Assembly: GCF_022374875.2 (NCBI RefSeq)
Contig: NZ_CP092427.2
Span: 5,146,001-5,210,000, forward strand
DNA: 64,000 nt
Reading direction: 5' to 3'
From: Mycolicibacterium rufum
GTDB lineage: Bacteria > Actinomycetota > Actinomycetes > Mycobacteriales > Mycobacteriaceae
The notes under the pieces are model-generated. The model was not told where the DNA came from and did not search any database. It saw only the letters and a program-made list of their open reading frames with translations. Both the position numbers and the translations under genes were made by a program. Shown in pieces: positions 21,418 through 30,817 of the stretch (position 1 is the stretch's first letter; every line of letters begins with the position of its first letter).

Positions 21418-22872
21418 ATGACCATCCGAGACCATCAGCGCCAGCGCACGTTCTTCGGGCACCCGATCGGACTGACCAACCTGTTCGGCGTCGAGTTGTG
21501 GGAACGATTCTCCTTCTACGGGATGCTCACGATCCTGGCCTACTACCTGTACTACTCGGTCACCGACGGCGGGCTGGGACTGCCGCAGAGCACGGCCACC
21601 GGAATCGTCGGCGCCTACGGCGGATTGGTGTACCTGTCCACCGTGCTGGGCGGCTGGGTGGCCGACCGGTTGCTGGGCATGGAGCGCACGGTGTTCTACG
21701 GCGGCGTGGTGGTGATGATCGGCCACATTGCGCTGGCGATCCTGCCCGGACTGACCGGCGTCGGCGTCGGACTGGTGTGCGTGGCACTGGGATCGGGCGC
21801 GTTGAAGGCCAACGCGTCGTCGCTGCTGGGCACCCTCTACGACAAGGGCGACGCGCGCGCGGACGGCGGATTCACGCTGTTCTACCTGGGCATCAACTTG
21901 GGCGCATTCATCGGTCCGTTGATCACCGGACTGCTGCAGACGCACGTCGGGTTCCACTACGGATTCGGCGCGGCGGCCATCGGGATGGCGCTCGGCCTCG
22001 CCCAGTACGTGGCGTTCCGGCGCAATCTCGGCGAGCACGGCCGCGACGTGCCGAACCCGTTGCCGCGCAACGCGATCGGAAAGACCGTCGGTGTCATGGT
22101 GGCCGGACTGGTGGTGATCGGCGCCGCGATCGCGTTGAAGCTCGTCACCCTGGCCAACCTGTCGCAGGTGACCACCGGCGTCATCATCGTCGCGTCGGTG
22201 CTGTACTTTGCGGTGCTGCTGCGCAGCCGGCACGTCACCAGCGAGGAGCGAGTGCGGGTCCGCGCGTTCATCCCGCTGTTCATCGCCAACGCCGTGTTCT
22301 GGTCGCTGTTCCAGCAGATCTTCACGGTGCTGGCCGTCTACTCCGACGAGCGGATGAACTGGTCGATCTTCGGCTGGACCGCGCCGTCGAGCTGGATCGG
22401 CTCCATCGAACCCGTCTGGATCATCGTGCTCTCGCCGCTGTTCGCGCTGCTGTGGACCCGGCTCGGCAACCGGGCACCCACCACACCCCGCAAGTTCGCC
22501 TACGGCGTGATCGGCATGGGTCTGGCGTTCCTGTGCTTCGTGCCGCTGGCGGGCACGACGGGCCGTGCGACACCGGCTCTGCTGGTGATGGCGATCATGG
22601 CCGTGTTCGCGGTGTCCGAACTGCTGCTTTCACCCATCGGTCTGTCGGTGACCACCAAGCTGGCCCCCGAAGCGTTCCGCGCGCAGATGATGGCGCTGTA
22701 CTTCTTCTCGGTCGGCCTCGGCACCGCGATGTCGGGCGTGCTCGCGGGCTACTACGACCCGTCGCGCGAGTTCGCCTACTTCGGCATCCTGGGCGTGGTC
22801 GCCGTGGCCGCCGGTGTGGTGGTGTTCTTCATCTCCCCGTGGATCAGCCGGCAGATGGAAGGGGTGCACTGA
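21418..22872 (+). CDS. POT-family proton-dependent peptide transporter
   Basis: This 484-residue membrane protein has the POT/PTR2 signatures: the early GVELWERFSFYGM (about residues 22-34, containing the ExxER motif of proton coupling), GGWVADRLLGMERTV (about 77-91) and LFYLGINLGAFIGP (about 154-167). Fourteen TM segments are expected in the bacterial family. It imports di- and tripeptides with protons. The start is the ATG at 21418, with GAGGAGCAGGG upstream. Its last 29 bases overlap the convergent PhoD-type gene. Confidence 0.92.
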   Translation: MTIRDHQRQRTFFGHPIGLTNLFGVELWERFSFYGMLTILAYYLYYSVTDGGLGLPQSTATGIVGAYGGLVYLSTVLGGWVADRLLGMERTVFYGGVVVMIGHIALAILPGLTGVGVGLVCVALGSGALKANASSLLGTLYDKGDARADGGFTLFYLGINLGAFIGPLITGLLQTHVGFHYGFGAAAIGMALGLAQYVAFRRNLGEHGRDVPNPLPRNAIGKTVGVMVAGLVVIGAAIALKLVTLANLSQVTTGVIIVASVLYFAVLLRSRHVTSEERVRVRAFIPLFIANAVFWSLFQQIFTVLAVYSDERMNWSIFGWTAPSSWIGSIEPVWIIVLSPLFALLWTRLGNRAPTTPRKFAYGVIGMGLAFLCFVPLAGTTGRATPALLVMAIMAVFAVSELLLSPIGLSVTTKLAPEAFRAQMMALYFFSVGLGTAMSGVLAGYYDPSREFAYFGILGVVAVAAGVVVFFISPWISRQMEGVH

Positions 22873-24496
22873 GCCCGATGGTGGCCACCTCGGTCAGCTC
22901 TCCGTCGTCGGTGGGCTGCTCGAACACCACCTCGGCGCTGCGGCCCTTGGCGTTCAGCGAGGCGATCGTGTTGCCGAACAGCGGACCGCTGAGGTTGCGC
23001 CACGACACCGGCAGCTCCGGTGAGCCCGCCCGGCGCGCCCAACGCCGGGTGAGCCGGGCCGCCGGCGCCGACCACCCCAATTTGAACGCGGGCTTGACGA
23101 ACGCCGGCACGTAGTTGTGCACCGGCGAGCAGACCAGTTGATGCACACGGGTTTCCGTCGGGACGCCGAAATCGGCGCGGGCGGCGTAGCTGTGGTGGAC
23201 GTCGCCGGACAGCACGGAGATCGTCGCCGGTCCGTCCGGTGACGCGGTCGCCGCGTCGGCGATCATGCGGCTGAGCCTCAGGAACGACGCCAGGAACGCC
23301 GGCCAGTGCTCGAGATCGGCGGTCTGACGGATCTTCTCGCCGAGCTGCCCGCGTAGGCCGGTGCGGCCGGCGGCGATCTCGTTGATCGTCTGCAGATCGC
23401 CGAGTGCCGGCGGCAGCAGCCACGGCAGCGACGATCCGATGATCAGGTGGTCGATGGTGTCGAGGTCGTCGGCGACCTGATGCTCCACCCACGCGAACTC
23501 GCGGTCGCCCAGCATCTTCCGCTCGCCGCCGTCGAGGATCCGGGAATTGCGTGAGTCGACCATGATCAGCCGGCTGCGGCCGAGGTCCCACCGGAAACTG
23601 AAGCGCAGCCCCTTCTCTCCGTCGACCTCGCTGTCGGCGCGTTCGGCCAGATCGGCCACCAGCGACCAGCAGTCGCCGTCGGCGGCGAGCACCTTCTGGT
23701 AGTCGGGGTCGGCCTCCAGCTCGCTCGGGCTGAGATTGCCCAGGTGCTGATACACCCAGTACGAGCCCAGGCCGGCGCGGATACGGTCCCGCCACCACGG
23801 CTCGGCGTTGATGTCGGCCCGCCATGTCGCCGAGGTGTTCCAGTCGTCGCGGATGTCGTGGTCGTCGAAGATCATCGCGGTCGGCAGCGTGGACAGGATC
23901 CAGCGGATCTCCGGATCTCCCCAGGTGTGCCGGTAGAGGCCCTCGTATTCGGAGAACGACACCACCTCGTCGGGTGGGCGGCGGTTCGCCGAGCGCCGCG
24001 ACGACCGCCGGCCCGCGAGATGGCGCCGCGCCTCGGGGGTCAGCTCGTCGGCGTAGACCTGGTCACCGAGCAACAGCAGGGCGTCGGGCCATTCGTCGAC
24101 CGGCGACGACGTCAGCCGGGTCGCGTAGCAGTCGAGTGCGTCGAGGCCGAGCTTCTCGTCGAGCTTCGCGTCGCCGGTCTTGGGGTAGCGGCACGATCCG
24201 AAGATCACCTTCAGGCGGTCGGCGGTGGCCGGGCCCCGGGTTCGGATCACGCTCGGCGGAAACGGGGTGTCGGCCTCCGGCCAGCACCGGATGCCGTCGA
24301 CGTGGACTTCGTAGGGGATCGTCGAATCCGGGGTCAGCCCGCTGACCGGGACCAGGGCGTAGTGGCAGCCCTGCACCTCGAACGTGCGGGTGCGGCACCC
24401 CAGCACCTCCACGTCTGCGGAGGTGTCGGTCTGCACCCAGACCGTTGCGGTCGTGTCACCGACGTGGCGCAGCACCGGGCCGAGCAGAAGACTCAC
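22844..24496 (-). CDS. PhoD-family alkaline phosphatase/phosphodiesterase
   Basis: This 550-residue metallophosphatase has an N-terminal Fn3-like PhoD domain and the metal-site motifs GSCRYP (about residue 96), LLGDQVYADE (about 142), FDDHDIRDDW (about 212) and SGDVHHSYAARADFG (about 427). No signal peptide is seen, unlike secreted PhoD, so this is the cytosolic type common in actinobacteria. It would use a binuclear metal centre to cleave phosphate mono- or diesters. The substrate is unknown. It lies nine bases downstream of the aldo/keto reductase, so the two may be cotranscribed. Confidence 0.88.
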   Translation of the reverse strand: MSLLLGPVLRHVGDTTATVWVQTDTSADVEVLGCRTRTFEVQGCHYALVPVSGLTPDSTIPYEVHVDGIRCWPEADTPFPPSVIRTRGPATADRLKVIFGSCRYPKTGDAKLDEKLGLDALDCYATRLTSSPVDEWPDALLLLGDQVYADELTPEARRHLAGRRSSRRSANRRPPDEVVSFSEYEGLYRHTWGDPEIRWILSTLPTAMIFDDHDIRDDWNTSATWRADINAEPWWRDRIRAGLGSYWVYQHLGNLSPSELEADPDYQKVLAADGDCWSLVADLAERADSEVDGEKGLRFSFRWDLGRSRLIMVDSRNSRILDGGERKMLGDREFAWVEHQVADDLDTIDHLIIGSSLPWLLPPALGDLQTINEIAAGRTGLRGQLGEKIRQTADLEHWPAFLASFLRLSRMIADAATASPDGPATISVLSGDVHHSYAARADFGVPTETRVHQLVCSPVHNYVPAFVKPAFKLGWSAPAARLTRRWARRAGSPELPVSWRNLSGPLFGNTIASLNAKGRSAEVVFEQPTDDGELTEVATIGLSAPLPSAG

Positions 24497-24505
24497 CGTG
24501 CCAGC

Positions 24506-25474
24506 CTAGAGCCCGAGCTTCTTCTTGATGAGGTCGGTGACGATGCGGGCCGGCGGAACAGGGCGGAACGCGCGCGCGGCGGCGGTGAGCGCGTCGCGCG
24601 CCTGGGCCGACAGTTCGAGGTCTGCCGCCGCGACGTTGAACTCGAGTTGGGAGACGCTCGACGCCCCCGGGATCGCGACGACGCCGGGCAGCGCGATCAG
24701 CCACGCCAGCGCCACCTGCGCGGGCTCCGCACCGAGGTCGGCGGCCACGTCGCGCAGGATCTGCAGCAGCGGCTCGATGCGGCGCAGGTTCTCGGGCGCG
24801 AAGAGCGGATTGACCGAGCGCACGCCGCCCGGACGGTTGTGCTCGCCGTACTTGCCGCCCAGCAGACCCTGCGCCAGCGGGCTGTAGGCGATGACGATCC
24901 GGTTCTCCCGCTCGGCGAACGGCACCAGATCGTCGAGCGCGTCGGGATGAGCGAGGGAGAAGTGGACCTGATTGCTGATGACCGGGCGGCCCAGCGCGGC
25001 ATCGGCCTTGCGCCAGCGGGCCAGGGAGTAGTTCGACACCCCCGCCGCGCCAATCAGCCCGCTGTCGAGCAGATCGCGCATGCCGGGCATGATCACCGAA
25101 TCCGGCACCACCGGGTTGGGCTGATGCACCTGATAGAGCGGGATGCGGTCCAGCTGCAGCCGCAACGCGCTGGCCCGGGCACGCTGCTTGACCACCGCGG
25201 GAAACGGCGCGACGGGGAACACCTTGCTGGCCACGGCCACCTCGGAGCGTTGATCGCCGAGCGCCTCGGCGAGGATGCGCTCGCTGCGGCCGAACCCGTA
25301 CACCTCGGCGGTGTCGAACAGCGTCACCCCGAGCGCGAGCGCACGCGAGACGATGTCGCGGGCCGCACCCGAGGCGTACGTGTCGCCGTAGCCCCATTCC
25401 CGTGAGCCGAACTGCCAGGTCCCCAGGCCGATCCGGCTGACCCGTCCGACCCCGTCCACGTCGATGTATTTCAT
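24506..25474 (-). CDS. Aldo/keto reductase
   Basis: The 322-residue single-domain TIM barrel has the catalytic tetrad signatures: FDTAEVYG (Asp and Tyr, about residues 49-56), ASKV (Lys, about 83) and YQVHQPN (His, about 117). NADPH-binding elements follow (GVSNYS, YSPLAQGLLGGKY, IPGASS). It reduces carbonyls with NADPH; the substrate is not predictable. ATG start at 25474. It precedes the PhoD gene closely. Confidence 0.92.
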   Translation of the reverse strand: MKYIDVDGVGRVSRIGLGTWQFGSREWGYGDTYASGAARDIVSRALALGVTLFDTAEVYGFGRSERILAEALGDQRSEVAVASKVFPVAPFPAVVKQRARASALRLQLDRIPLYQVHQPNPVVPDSVIMPGMRDLLDSGLIGAAGVSNYSLARWRKADAALGRPVISNQVHFSLAHPDALDDLVPFAERENRIVIAYSPLAQGLLGGKYGEHNRPGGVRSVNPLFAPENLRRIEPLLQILRDVAADLGAEPAQVALAWLIALPGVVAIPGASSVSQLEFNVAAADLELSAQARDALTAAARAFRPVPPARIVTDLIKKKLGL

Positions 25475-25584
25475 GCCCCCACGGTAGGGGAGACCGGCGT
25501 CGGCGAATCCGTCGCAGAGCGCCGAATCCGAGGTGGGGGGTGGTAAGTTTCCGGCTACAGCACACCTCGCGGAGGGAGGTCACC

Positions 25585-28161
25585 GTGGCAGTGGGTGACC
25601 GACCGCAGAAGCGCTGGTCGACGACGTCGACGTTGGGTGCCGGTGTTGCGCTGATCGGTATCGGGATGGCCCTGGCCACCGGCGCGGGCGTGGCCACCGC
25701 CGCTCCCGCCGACGCCGGGGACACCACGCAGGCCGCCGACACCAGGGCCGCCGACACCGGGCGGGCCGACACCACGCAAGCCGACACCACGCAGGACGCG
25801 AACGCGTCCGGGGACAGCCCTGAGCGGGCCTCGCGTACCGCGTCGGCGGATGCGGAACCTGCCGAGGATGTCACCGAGAACCTCACGGAGACGCGGGAGC
25901 GCGTGACCGCGACGAACGGTGGGCGGCACCGCCGTGCCGCCCGGCACGAAGAGACGTCCGACGACACCGCAGAACCTCGGGCGACCGCGGACCGGACCGC
26001 CACCGCACAACGGCGGGCACCCGAATCGGAACCCGCAGAGCCGCCCGCCGCCGCCCCGTCCGATCCGCCGGTCGCCCGTGCCACGGCCGTCACCGTCGAC
26101 CCCGCGCCGGACACCCCGACGCTGCGCAGCGTGGTGAGCGCACGGCCCGTCACGGTGAAGAGCATCGCCACCGATGCCCTGGCCTGGACCGGGCTGCGCC
26201 CCCTCGCCGACGGGCTGCCCCTGCCCGCAGCCCCCGTGTCGGGGCTGGTCGAGTCGCTGTGGCTGGCGGTGCGTCAGGCGCAGTACACACTGAACAACCA
26301 GCGACCGACCGCGGCGCCGACCACCTCCGGGCCGGCCCCCGACGGCACGCTGCGCGGCAGCATCAACGCCACCGACGACGACGACACCTCTCTCACCTAC
26401 ACCGTCAGCTCGGGCGGGGCGTACGGCTCAGTGAGCATCGACGCCGATGGCGGGTTCACCTACACCCCGTTCGCCGGAAAGGCCGGTCGCGCAGACAGTT
26501 TCACCGTCACCGTCGACGACGCCACGGGCAACCCGTTTCATGTGCACGGTCTGCTCGGGCTTCTCGGCGTGAGCCGGCCGACCGAGGTCGTCATCGCCGT
26601 CCCGGCCGACCCGGCCCTGGACGCCCTCGCCGAGCCGCCCCGCAGCATCGACGGACGGTTCACCGACCGGGTGGTGACCGACACCGCCTCGGCGGCCGCG
26701 GTGTTGAACGACGTCGCCGCCACGATCGGCGCCGCCGCCGGATTCGCCGACCCGGCCGCGATCTCCGCGGTCACCGCCGGGACCGGCGACACCGCCGAGA
26801 CCTTCTACCGCTACACCGAGACCGTCGGTGGAATCCCCGTCATCGGCAGCGACGTGATCCTGGTGACCGACGCGCACGGCGCGGTCACCGGACTGTTCAA
26901 CAACTACCGCGGCCTGTCCGCCGCGTTCGACGTGACCCCCGACGTCCGGGTGGACCGCTACGGCGAGATCGCGGCGATCGCCCGCCCGCGCGCGAGTTTC
27001 ACCGCGCAGCTGGTCATCTACGCGCCCGACGACCACACGGCCCCCACCCTCGCGTGGCGTGTCGTCGGTGCCCCGCCGCGCGCGCTGTTCGCGCGGCCGG
27101 GCACCACATCGCTGATCGGCGCGGAGGGCGCCCAGACCGGGACGGTGCTCGTGCGCATCGCCAACGCGATGCCGCTGACCACCGTCACCGCCGCCAAGGA
27201 CTGGCTCGGCGCGACCCGGCTGATCACCGTGGACCGACGGAAGACCTCCTGGTTCACCAGCTACCGGCTGATCGACGACGGTCGTGACATCACCACCTAC
27301 AAGACGTCCTACCCGTTCTTCGGGCTGGGCGGCGGGGTGCTGCCGGGCACCGTGGTCACGCGCGGTCTGCTGGGCTGGAACACCGGCGGGGTATCTGCCC
27401 ACGCCAACACCGCGGTGGTCTACGACTACTACCGGGATGTGTTGGGCCGCACGTCTTTCGACGGCAACGGCGGCCCCGTCGACGTCAGCATCCTGTACAA
27501 CCCGCAGAGGTCGGCGGGCGGCTACGCCAACGCGTTCTGGGATCCCAGCCGCGAGCAGCTCGCCTTCGGCGACAGCGGGCACCTCGAGGCCGCGGTCGAC
27601 GTCATCGGCCACGAGTTCACCCACGCGGTGATCAGTTTCGTCGTGGGTGGGCCGGCGGGCGGTTCGGTGCTCGACTACGGCGAGTCCGGCGCGCTCAACG
27701 AGGCGATGGCCGACATCCTGGGCGTGCTGATCGAGAACAAGTCCGGATCCGACCGCTGGCTGCTCGGGGAGGACTCCCAACTCGGGGCGGTGCGCAACCT
27801 CGCCGACCCCACATCGATCAGCACGTCGATGGGCCCCTACCGCGCCACCTACGCGAGCCGCTACAAGGGGTTGGGCGACGACGCCGGTGAGCACGTCAAC
27901 AGCACGATCTTCAGCCACGCCGCGTATCTGATGATGACCGACCCGGCGACCGCGGGGATCTCGAGCGACATGTGGGCGACGGTGTTCTACCACGCGCTGT
28001 ACCGGCTCAGCACCGATGCGGTTTTCACCGACGGAAGAGCCGCGGTGCTCAGCGCGGCGCGCGCCCTGGGCCTGACGGCCGCGCAGCAGACCGCGATCGC
28101 CGATGCCTTCGACACCGTCGGAATCCCCGGCGATGCAGCGTCATCCGTCGTCGCCGCCTGA
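25585..28161 (+). CDS. Secreted M4 (thermolysin-like) metallopeptidase with long N-terminal region
   Basis: About 858 residues from the GTG at 25585, which follows GGAGGGAGG; an upstream in-frame GTG at 25540 is less likely. Signal peptide (to about residue 40), a disordered acidic Thr/Asp/Ala-rich segment (40-190), a VCBS/cadherin-like module (about 250-320: DGTLRGSINATDDDD, GGFTYTPFAGKAG) and an FTP-type propeptide (about 360-520) precede the M4 domain. The M4 domain has GHEFTH (about 675), the third zinc ligand in ALNEAMADILG and the catalytic His in HVNSTIF. It should be a secreted, self-processing Zn protease. It is unusually long for the family (about 550 aa). Confidence 0.9.
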   Translation: MAVGDRPQKRWSTTSTLGAGVALIGIGMALATGAGVATAAPADAGDTTQAADTRAADTGRADTTQADTTQDANASGDSPERASRTASADAEPAEDVTENLTETRERVTATNGGRHRRAARHEETSDDTAEPRATADRTATAQRRAPESEPAEPPAAAPSDPPVARATAVTVDPAPDTPTLRSVVSARPVTVKSIATDALAWTGLRPLADGLPLPAAPVSGLVESLWLAVRQAQYTLNNQRPTAAPTTSGPAPDGTLRGSINATDDDDTSLTYTVSSGGAYGSVSIDADGGFTYTPFAGKAGRADSFTVTVDDATGNPFHVHGLLGLLGVSRPTEVVIAVPADPALDALAEPPRSIDGRFTDRVVTDTASAAAVLNDVAATIGAAAGFADPAAISAVTAGTGDTAETFYRYTETVGGIPVIGSDVILVTDAHGAVTGLFNNYRGLSAAFDVTPDVRVDRYGEIAAIARPRASFTAQLVIYAPDDHTAPTLAWRVVGAPPRALFARPGTTSLIGAEGAQTGTVLVRIANAMPLTTVTAAKDWLGATRLITVDRRKTSWFTSYRLIDDGRDITTYKTSYPFFGLGGGVLPGTVVTRGLLGWNTGGVSAHANTAVVYDYYRDVLGRTSFDGNGGPVDVSILYNPQRSAGGYANAFWDPSREQLAFGDSGHLEAAVDVIGHEFTHAVISFVVGGPAGGSVLDYGESGALNEAMADILGVLIENKSGSDRWLLGEDSQLGAVRNLADPTSISTSMGPYRATYASRYKGLGDDAGEHVNSTIFSHAAYLMMTDPATAGISSDMWATVFYHALYRLSTDAVFTDGRAAVLSAARALGLTAAQQTAIADAFDTVGIPGDAASSVVAA

Positions 28162-29139
28162 CTGATCGACCAGCACCGCCCCGTCGGGCCGGTCGCCGAT
28201 CGTGTGGAGGTCGACGGAATCAGCGGTGATGGTCAGCCGGATGATCCGCGCGAGTTCAGCCGGCGCATCGCACTGCAGATAGTGGTCGGCGCCCGGCACC
28301 ACCCAGTACCGGTTGCGACCGGGCTTGGACCGCAGATAGGTCTGCCAGACGTGGTTGGCGACGCGCAGCGGCGCGACGGTGTCGTGCAGCCCCCAGATCA
28401 GCGTGGTGTCGACGCCGAGGCCCGCGAGGCGCTCCAGCCACCCGGTTTCGTCGGCGGTGCGCTCGTGCAGATAGCGGACGGTGTCGGGAAGCACCGCGAT
28501 CCCGTCGTCGTGAGCGAAACAGCGCGCCAGAGCCGCGATCTCACGATCCTGCAGACCGCGGCGCGGCAGGAACGTGGTGGCGCCCAGTCCGGCCGCCAGC
28601 ATGTCCGGGGTGATCGCCGCCGCGGTCGCGCGGCCGGTCGCGTCGTCGAGCAGTGCGACCTGGAACGCGGTCAGATTCGCCAGCGGAAGAAAGATGTTGG
28701 CGTTGGTCAGGAAAAGCTCAAGGGGCAGCGCGGCGCCATCGAGGTCGGAGAGCATGGCGAGGGCGATCATGCCGATGCTGCTGCCGCGGTCGTGGGTGAT
28801 CATCCGGTAGTCGCCGAGGTGCCACACCTCGGTGATCGCGTGCAGGAGCAGTCGTGCATCGTCGTAGAGCGAGTAGACGTACGGCGTCTTCGGTTTGTCC
28901 GACAGCCCATAGCCGGGGAAGTCGAGCGTGAAGATCTCGACCTCGTCGCCCAGTTCTGCGGCCAGGGCGTGGAAGTCGATGCTCGCCGTCGGGAAGCCGT
29001 GTACGCACACCAGGGGCGGTGCGCCGGGTGTCCCGCAGCGGCGGGCGAACACCTCGACGGGGCGTCCGCCGTTGGCGGGGGTGGTCGAGGCCCAGGTGAA
29101 AGTCGTTCCCGCTCGTTGCCATTCGTCGAAGACGTCCAC
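28141..29139 (-). CDS. Alpha/beta hydrolase (haloalkane dehalogenase/epoxide hydrolase-like)
   Basis: The 332-residue alpha/beta hydrolase has the oxyanion-hole region HGFPTAS (about residues 48-54), FPGYGLSDKP (about 74-83) and a nucleophile elbow THDRGSS (about 114-120), in which Asp rather than Ser is the likely nucleophile. The catalytic His is in GADHYLQCD near residue 290. An Asp nucleophile indicates epoxide hydrolase or haloalkane dehalogenase chemistry, but a cap domain is not resolvable by eye. Its 3' end overlaps the convergent M4 protease by 21 bp. Confidence 0.85.
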   Translation of the reverse strand: MDVFDEWQRAGTTFTWASTTPANGGRPVEVFARRCGTPGAPPLVCVHGFPTASIDFHALAAELGDEVEIFTLDFPGYGLSDKPKTPYVYSLYDDARLLLHAITEVWHLGDYRMITHDRGSSIGMIALAMLSDLDGAALPLELFLTNANIFLPLANLTAFQVALLDDATGRATAAAITPDMLAAGLGATTFLPRRGLQDREIAALARCFAHDDGIAVLPDTVRYLHERTADETGWLERLAGLGVDTTLIWGLHDTVAPLRVANHVWQTYLRSKPGRNRYWVVPGADHYLQCDAPAELARIIRLTITADSVDLHTIGDRPDGAVLVDQSGGDDG

Positions 29140-29188
29140 GCGTGAAAAGCTAGCGTGTCAGAGGCGGATCGGAGGAGGTGTTCGAACG

Positions 29189-29842
29189 ATGCGGCGCGTG
29201 CTCGCCCTGGTCGCCCCTCTCGGGCTCGCGTTCATCCCTCTCGGTATGGCGCTGGGGTTCCTGGTCGTGCACGCCGGGCTGGCGTGGTGGTGGGCGCCGG
29301 CGTTCGCCGGCGTGATCTACGCCGGGTCGCTGGAGTTCCTGATGGTGGGACTGGCCGCCGGCGCCGCCCCGGTGGCGACCGTCGCGCTGACCTCGCTGGT
29401 GGTCAATTCGCGCCACATCTTCTACGCGCTGTCGTTTCCGTTGCACCGCGTGACCGGCGTGCCGGCGAAGCTCTACAGCACCTACACGCTGTCCGACGAG
29501 GCGTACGCGGTGGCCGTCAGCCCCGAAGCGCAGGGCTGGACCACCCGTCCGATCCTGGTCATGCAGATGACGTTTCATCTGCTATGGGTGACCGGTGCGG
29601 GATTGGGCGGGCTGGTGGGGGAGGCACTGCCGATCGACCGGCTCGTCGGCCTGGACTTCGCGCTGACCGCACTGTTCGTCGTGCTGGGCATCGAGGCGTA
29701 CCGGCAGCGGCCGGATCGGCTCACCGCCGCGATCGCGGCGGTGTGCGCCGTCGGCGCATGGCTGGTGGCTCCCGGCCAGATGCTGGTGTGCGCGTTCGCC
29801 GCGTTCACCGCGATGCTGTTGTTGCGGCGACGGCATGCCTGA
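29189..29842 (+). CDS. azlC: AzlC-family branched-chain amino acid exporter, large subunit
   Basis: The 217-residue membrane protein starts at the ATG at 29189, preceded by GGAGGAGG; a longer frame upstream is antisense to the hydrolase. It shows the AzlC pattern APAFAGVIYAGSLEFLMVGL and SLVVNSRHIFYALSFP, with about six to seven TM segments. AzlC works with the small AzlD subunit to export branched-chain amino acids or their analogues. The azlD gene overlaps its end by eight bases. Confidence 0.9.
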   Translation: MRRVLALVAPLGLAFIPLGMALGFLVVHAGLAWWWAPAFAGVIYAGSLEFLMVGLAAGAAPVATVALTSLVVNSRHIFYALSFPLHRVTGVPAKLYSTYTLSDEAYAVAVSPEAQGWTTRPILVMQMTFHLLWVTGAGLGGLVGEALPIDRLVGLDFALTALFVVLGIEAYRQRPDRLTAAIAAVCAVGAWLVAPGQMLVCAFAAFTAMLLLRRRHA

Positions 29843-30164
29843 CACCGAATACGTCGCGCTGCTGGTGGGCGTCAGCGCCGCGGTCACGTGGGCGCTGCGT
29901 GCGCTGCCCTTCGCCGTGCTGGCGCCGATGCGCGACAGTGCCGTGGTGCGCTACCTCAGCGTGCACATGCCCGTGGGGGTCATGGTGATGCTGGCGATCT
30001 ACTCCCTCACGACAGTGGTGGGGGACACGGCGTTGCAACGGGTGTGGCTGGCCGTCGCGGTCGCGGTGACGGCGGGCCTGCAGATCTGGCGCGGGCGGGC
30101 GCTGCTGAGCATCCTCGCGGGGACGACGTGCTACGTGACGCTGATGACGGCCTGGGGCGGCTGA
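29835..30164 (+). CDS. azlD: AzlD-family branched-chain amino acid exporter, small subunit
   Basis: The 109-residue protein has about four TM segments and the AzlD pattern ALRALPFAVLAPMRDSAVVRYL. It overlaps azlC, consistent with a two-subunit exporter. Its TGA stop abuts the convergent TetR stop directly (TGATCA), so no intergenic base remains. Confidence 0.9.
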   Translation: MPDTEYVALLVGVSAAVTWALRALPFAVLAPMRDSAVVRYLSVHMPVGVMVMLAIYSLTTVVGDTALQRVWLAVAVAVTAGLQIWRGRALLSILAGTTCYVTLMTAWGG

Positions 30165-30782
30165 TCAGCCCTGCAGGTAGGCCACCAGCGCGTTGGTCAG
30201 CCCACGGCGTGCCACGTCCAGGTCGGCGTAGGACCCGAGCTGGCGTTCGGAGACCAGGCCGCGCATCGCGCCAGGGATCAGCGTGGCGACCTCGCGGACG
30301 CGCTCGGGGTCGATGCCGAGCCCCGCGAACGCCTCGTGGCAGATGGCCAACCACGACTGGCCCCAGGAGTGCAGCTCGGCCGCTGTCTGCGGGTAGAGCC
30401 GCTCCAACTCCGCGTGGTCTCGGGGGAGGGCGGCGCGCAGGTTCTCGATCGCGCGCGAATCCGGTTCTGCCAAGCCGTCGTACAGCGTGTCGATGATCGC
30501 GGCGACGCGGTCCCGCAAGGGTGTGTCAGGATCGGCGGGCGCGAAGACGTCGGCCCGGCGCTCGGCGGTGCGGTGCAGCACCGCTGCCCAGAACCCGTCG
30601 GCGTCGCCGAACTGGTACTGCACCGCCCCCCACGTCGCGCCGATGTCCTTGGCGATGCGGTTGGCCGACACCGACCCCGGGTCACCGGAGGCCAGCGACC
30701 GCAGGGCCGCCTCGAGCATGTTCTCGCGGGTGGCCTGACCGCGCCGGTTGGGTCGCCGCGCGGGGGCCGCTCCCTCGATCAT
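30165..30782 (-). CDS. TetR-family transcriptional regulator
   Basis: This 205-residue regulator has an N-terminal helix-turn-helix (NMLEAALRSLASG...SANRIAKDIGATWGAVQYQF, about residues 20-60). The C-terminal helical domain should bind an inducer. It is divergent from the Rieske oxygenase with 35 bp between starts, so it very probably controls that operon. The start is the ATG at 30782. Confidence 0.9.
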   Translation of the reverse strand: MIEGAAPARRPNRRGQATRENMLEAALRSLASGDPGSVSANRIAKDIGATWGAVQYQFGDADGFWAAVLHRTAERRADVFAPADPDTPLRDRVAAIIDTLYDGLAEPDSRAIENLRAALPRDHAELERLYPQTAAELHSWGQSWLAICHEAFAGLGIDPERVREVATLIPGAMRGLVSERQLGSYADLDVARRGLTNALVAYLQG

Positions 30783-30817
30783 GCTTTGAGGGTACCGAAA
30801 CTTTCATTGAGTGTTCT

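Noticed and set aside
21330..23114. 594-codon frame overlapping the POT transporter
   Set aside because: The overlapping frame contains all POT motifs and TM segments; this one is Arg/Gly/Pro noise.
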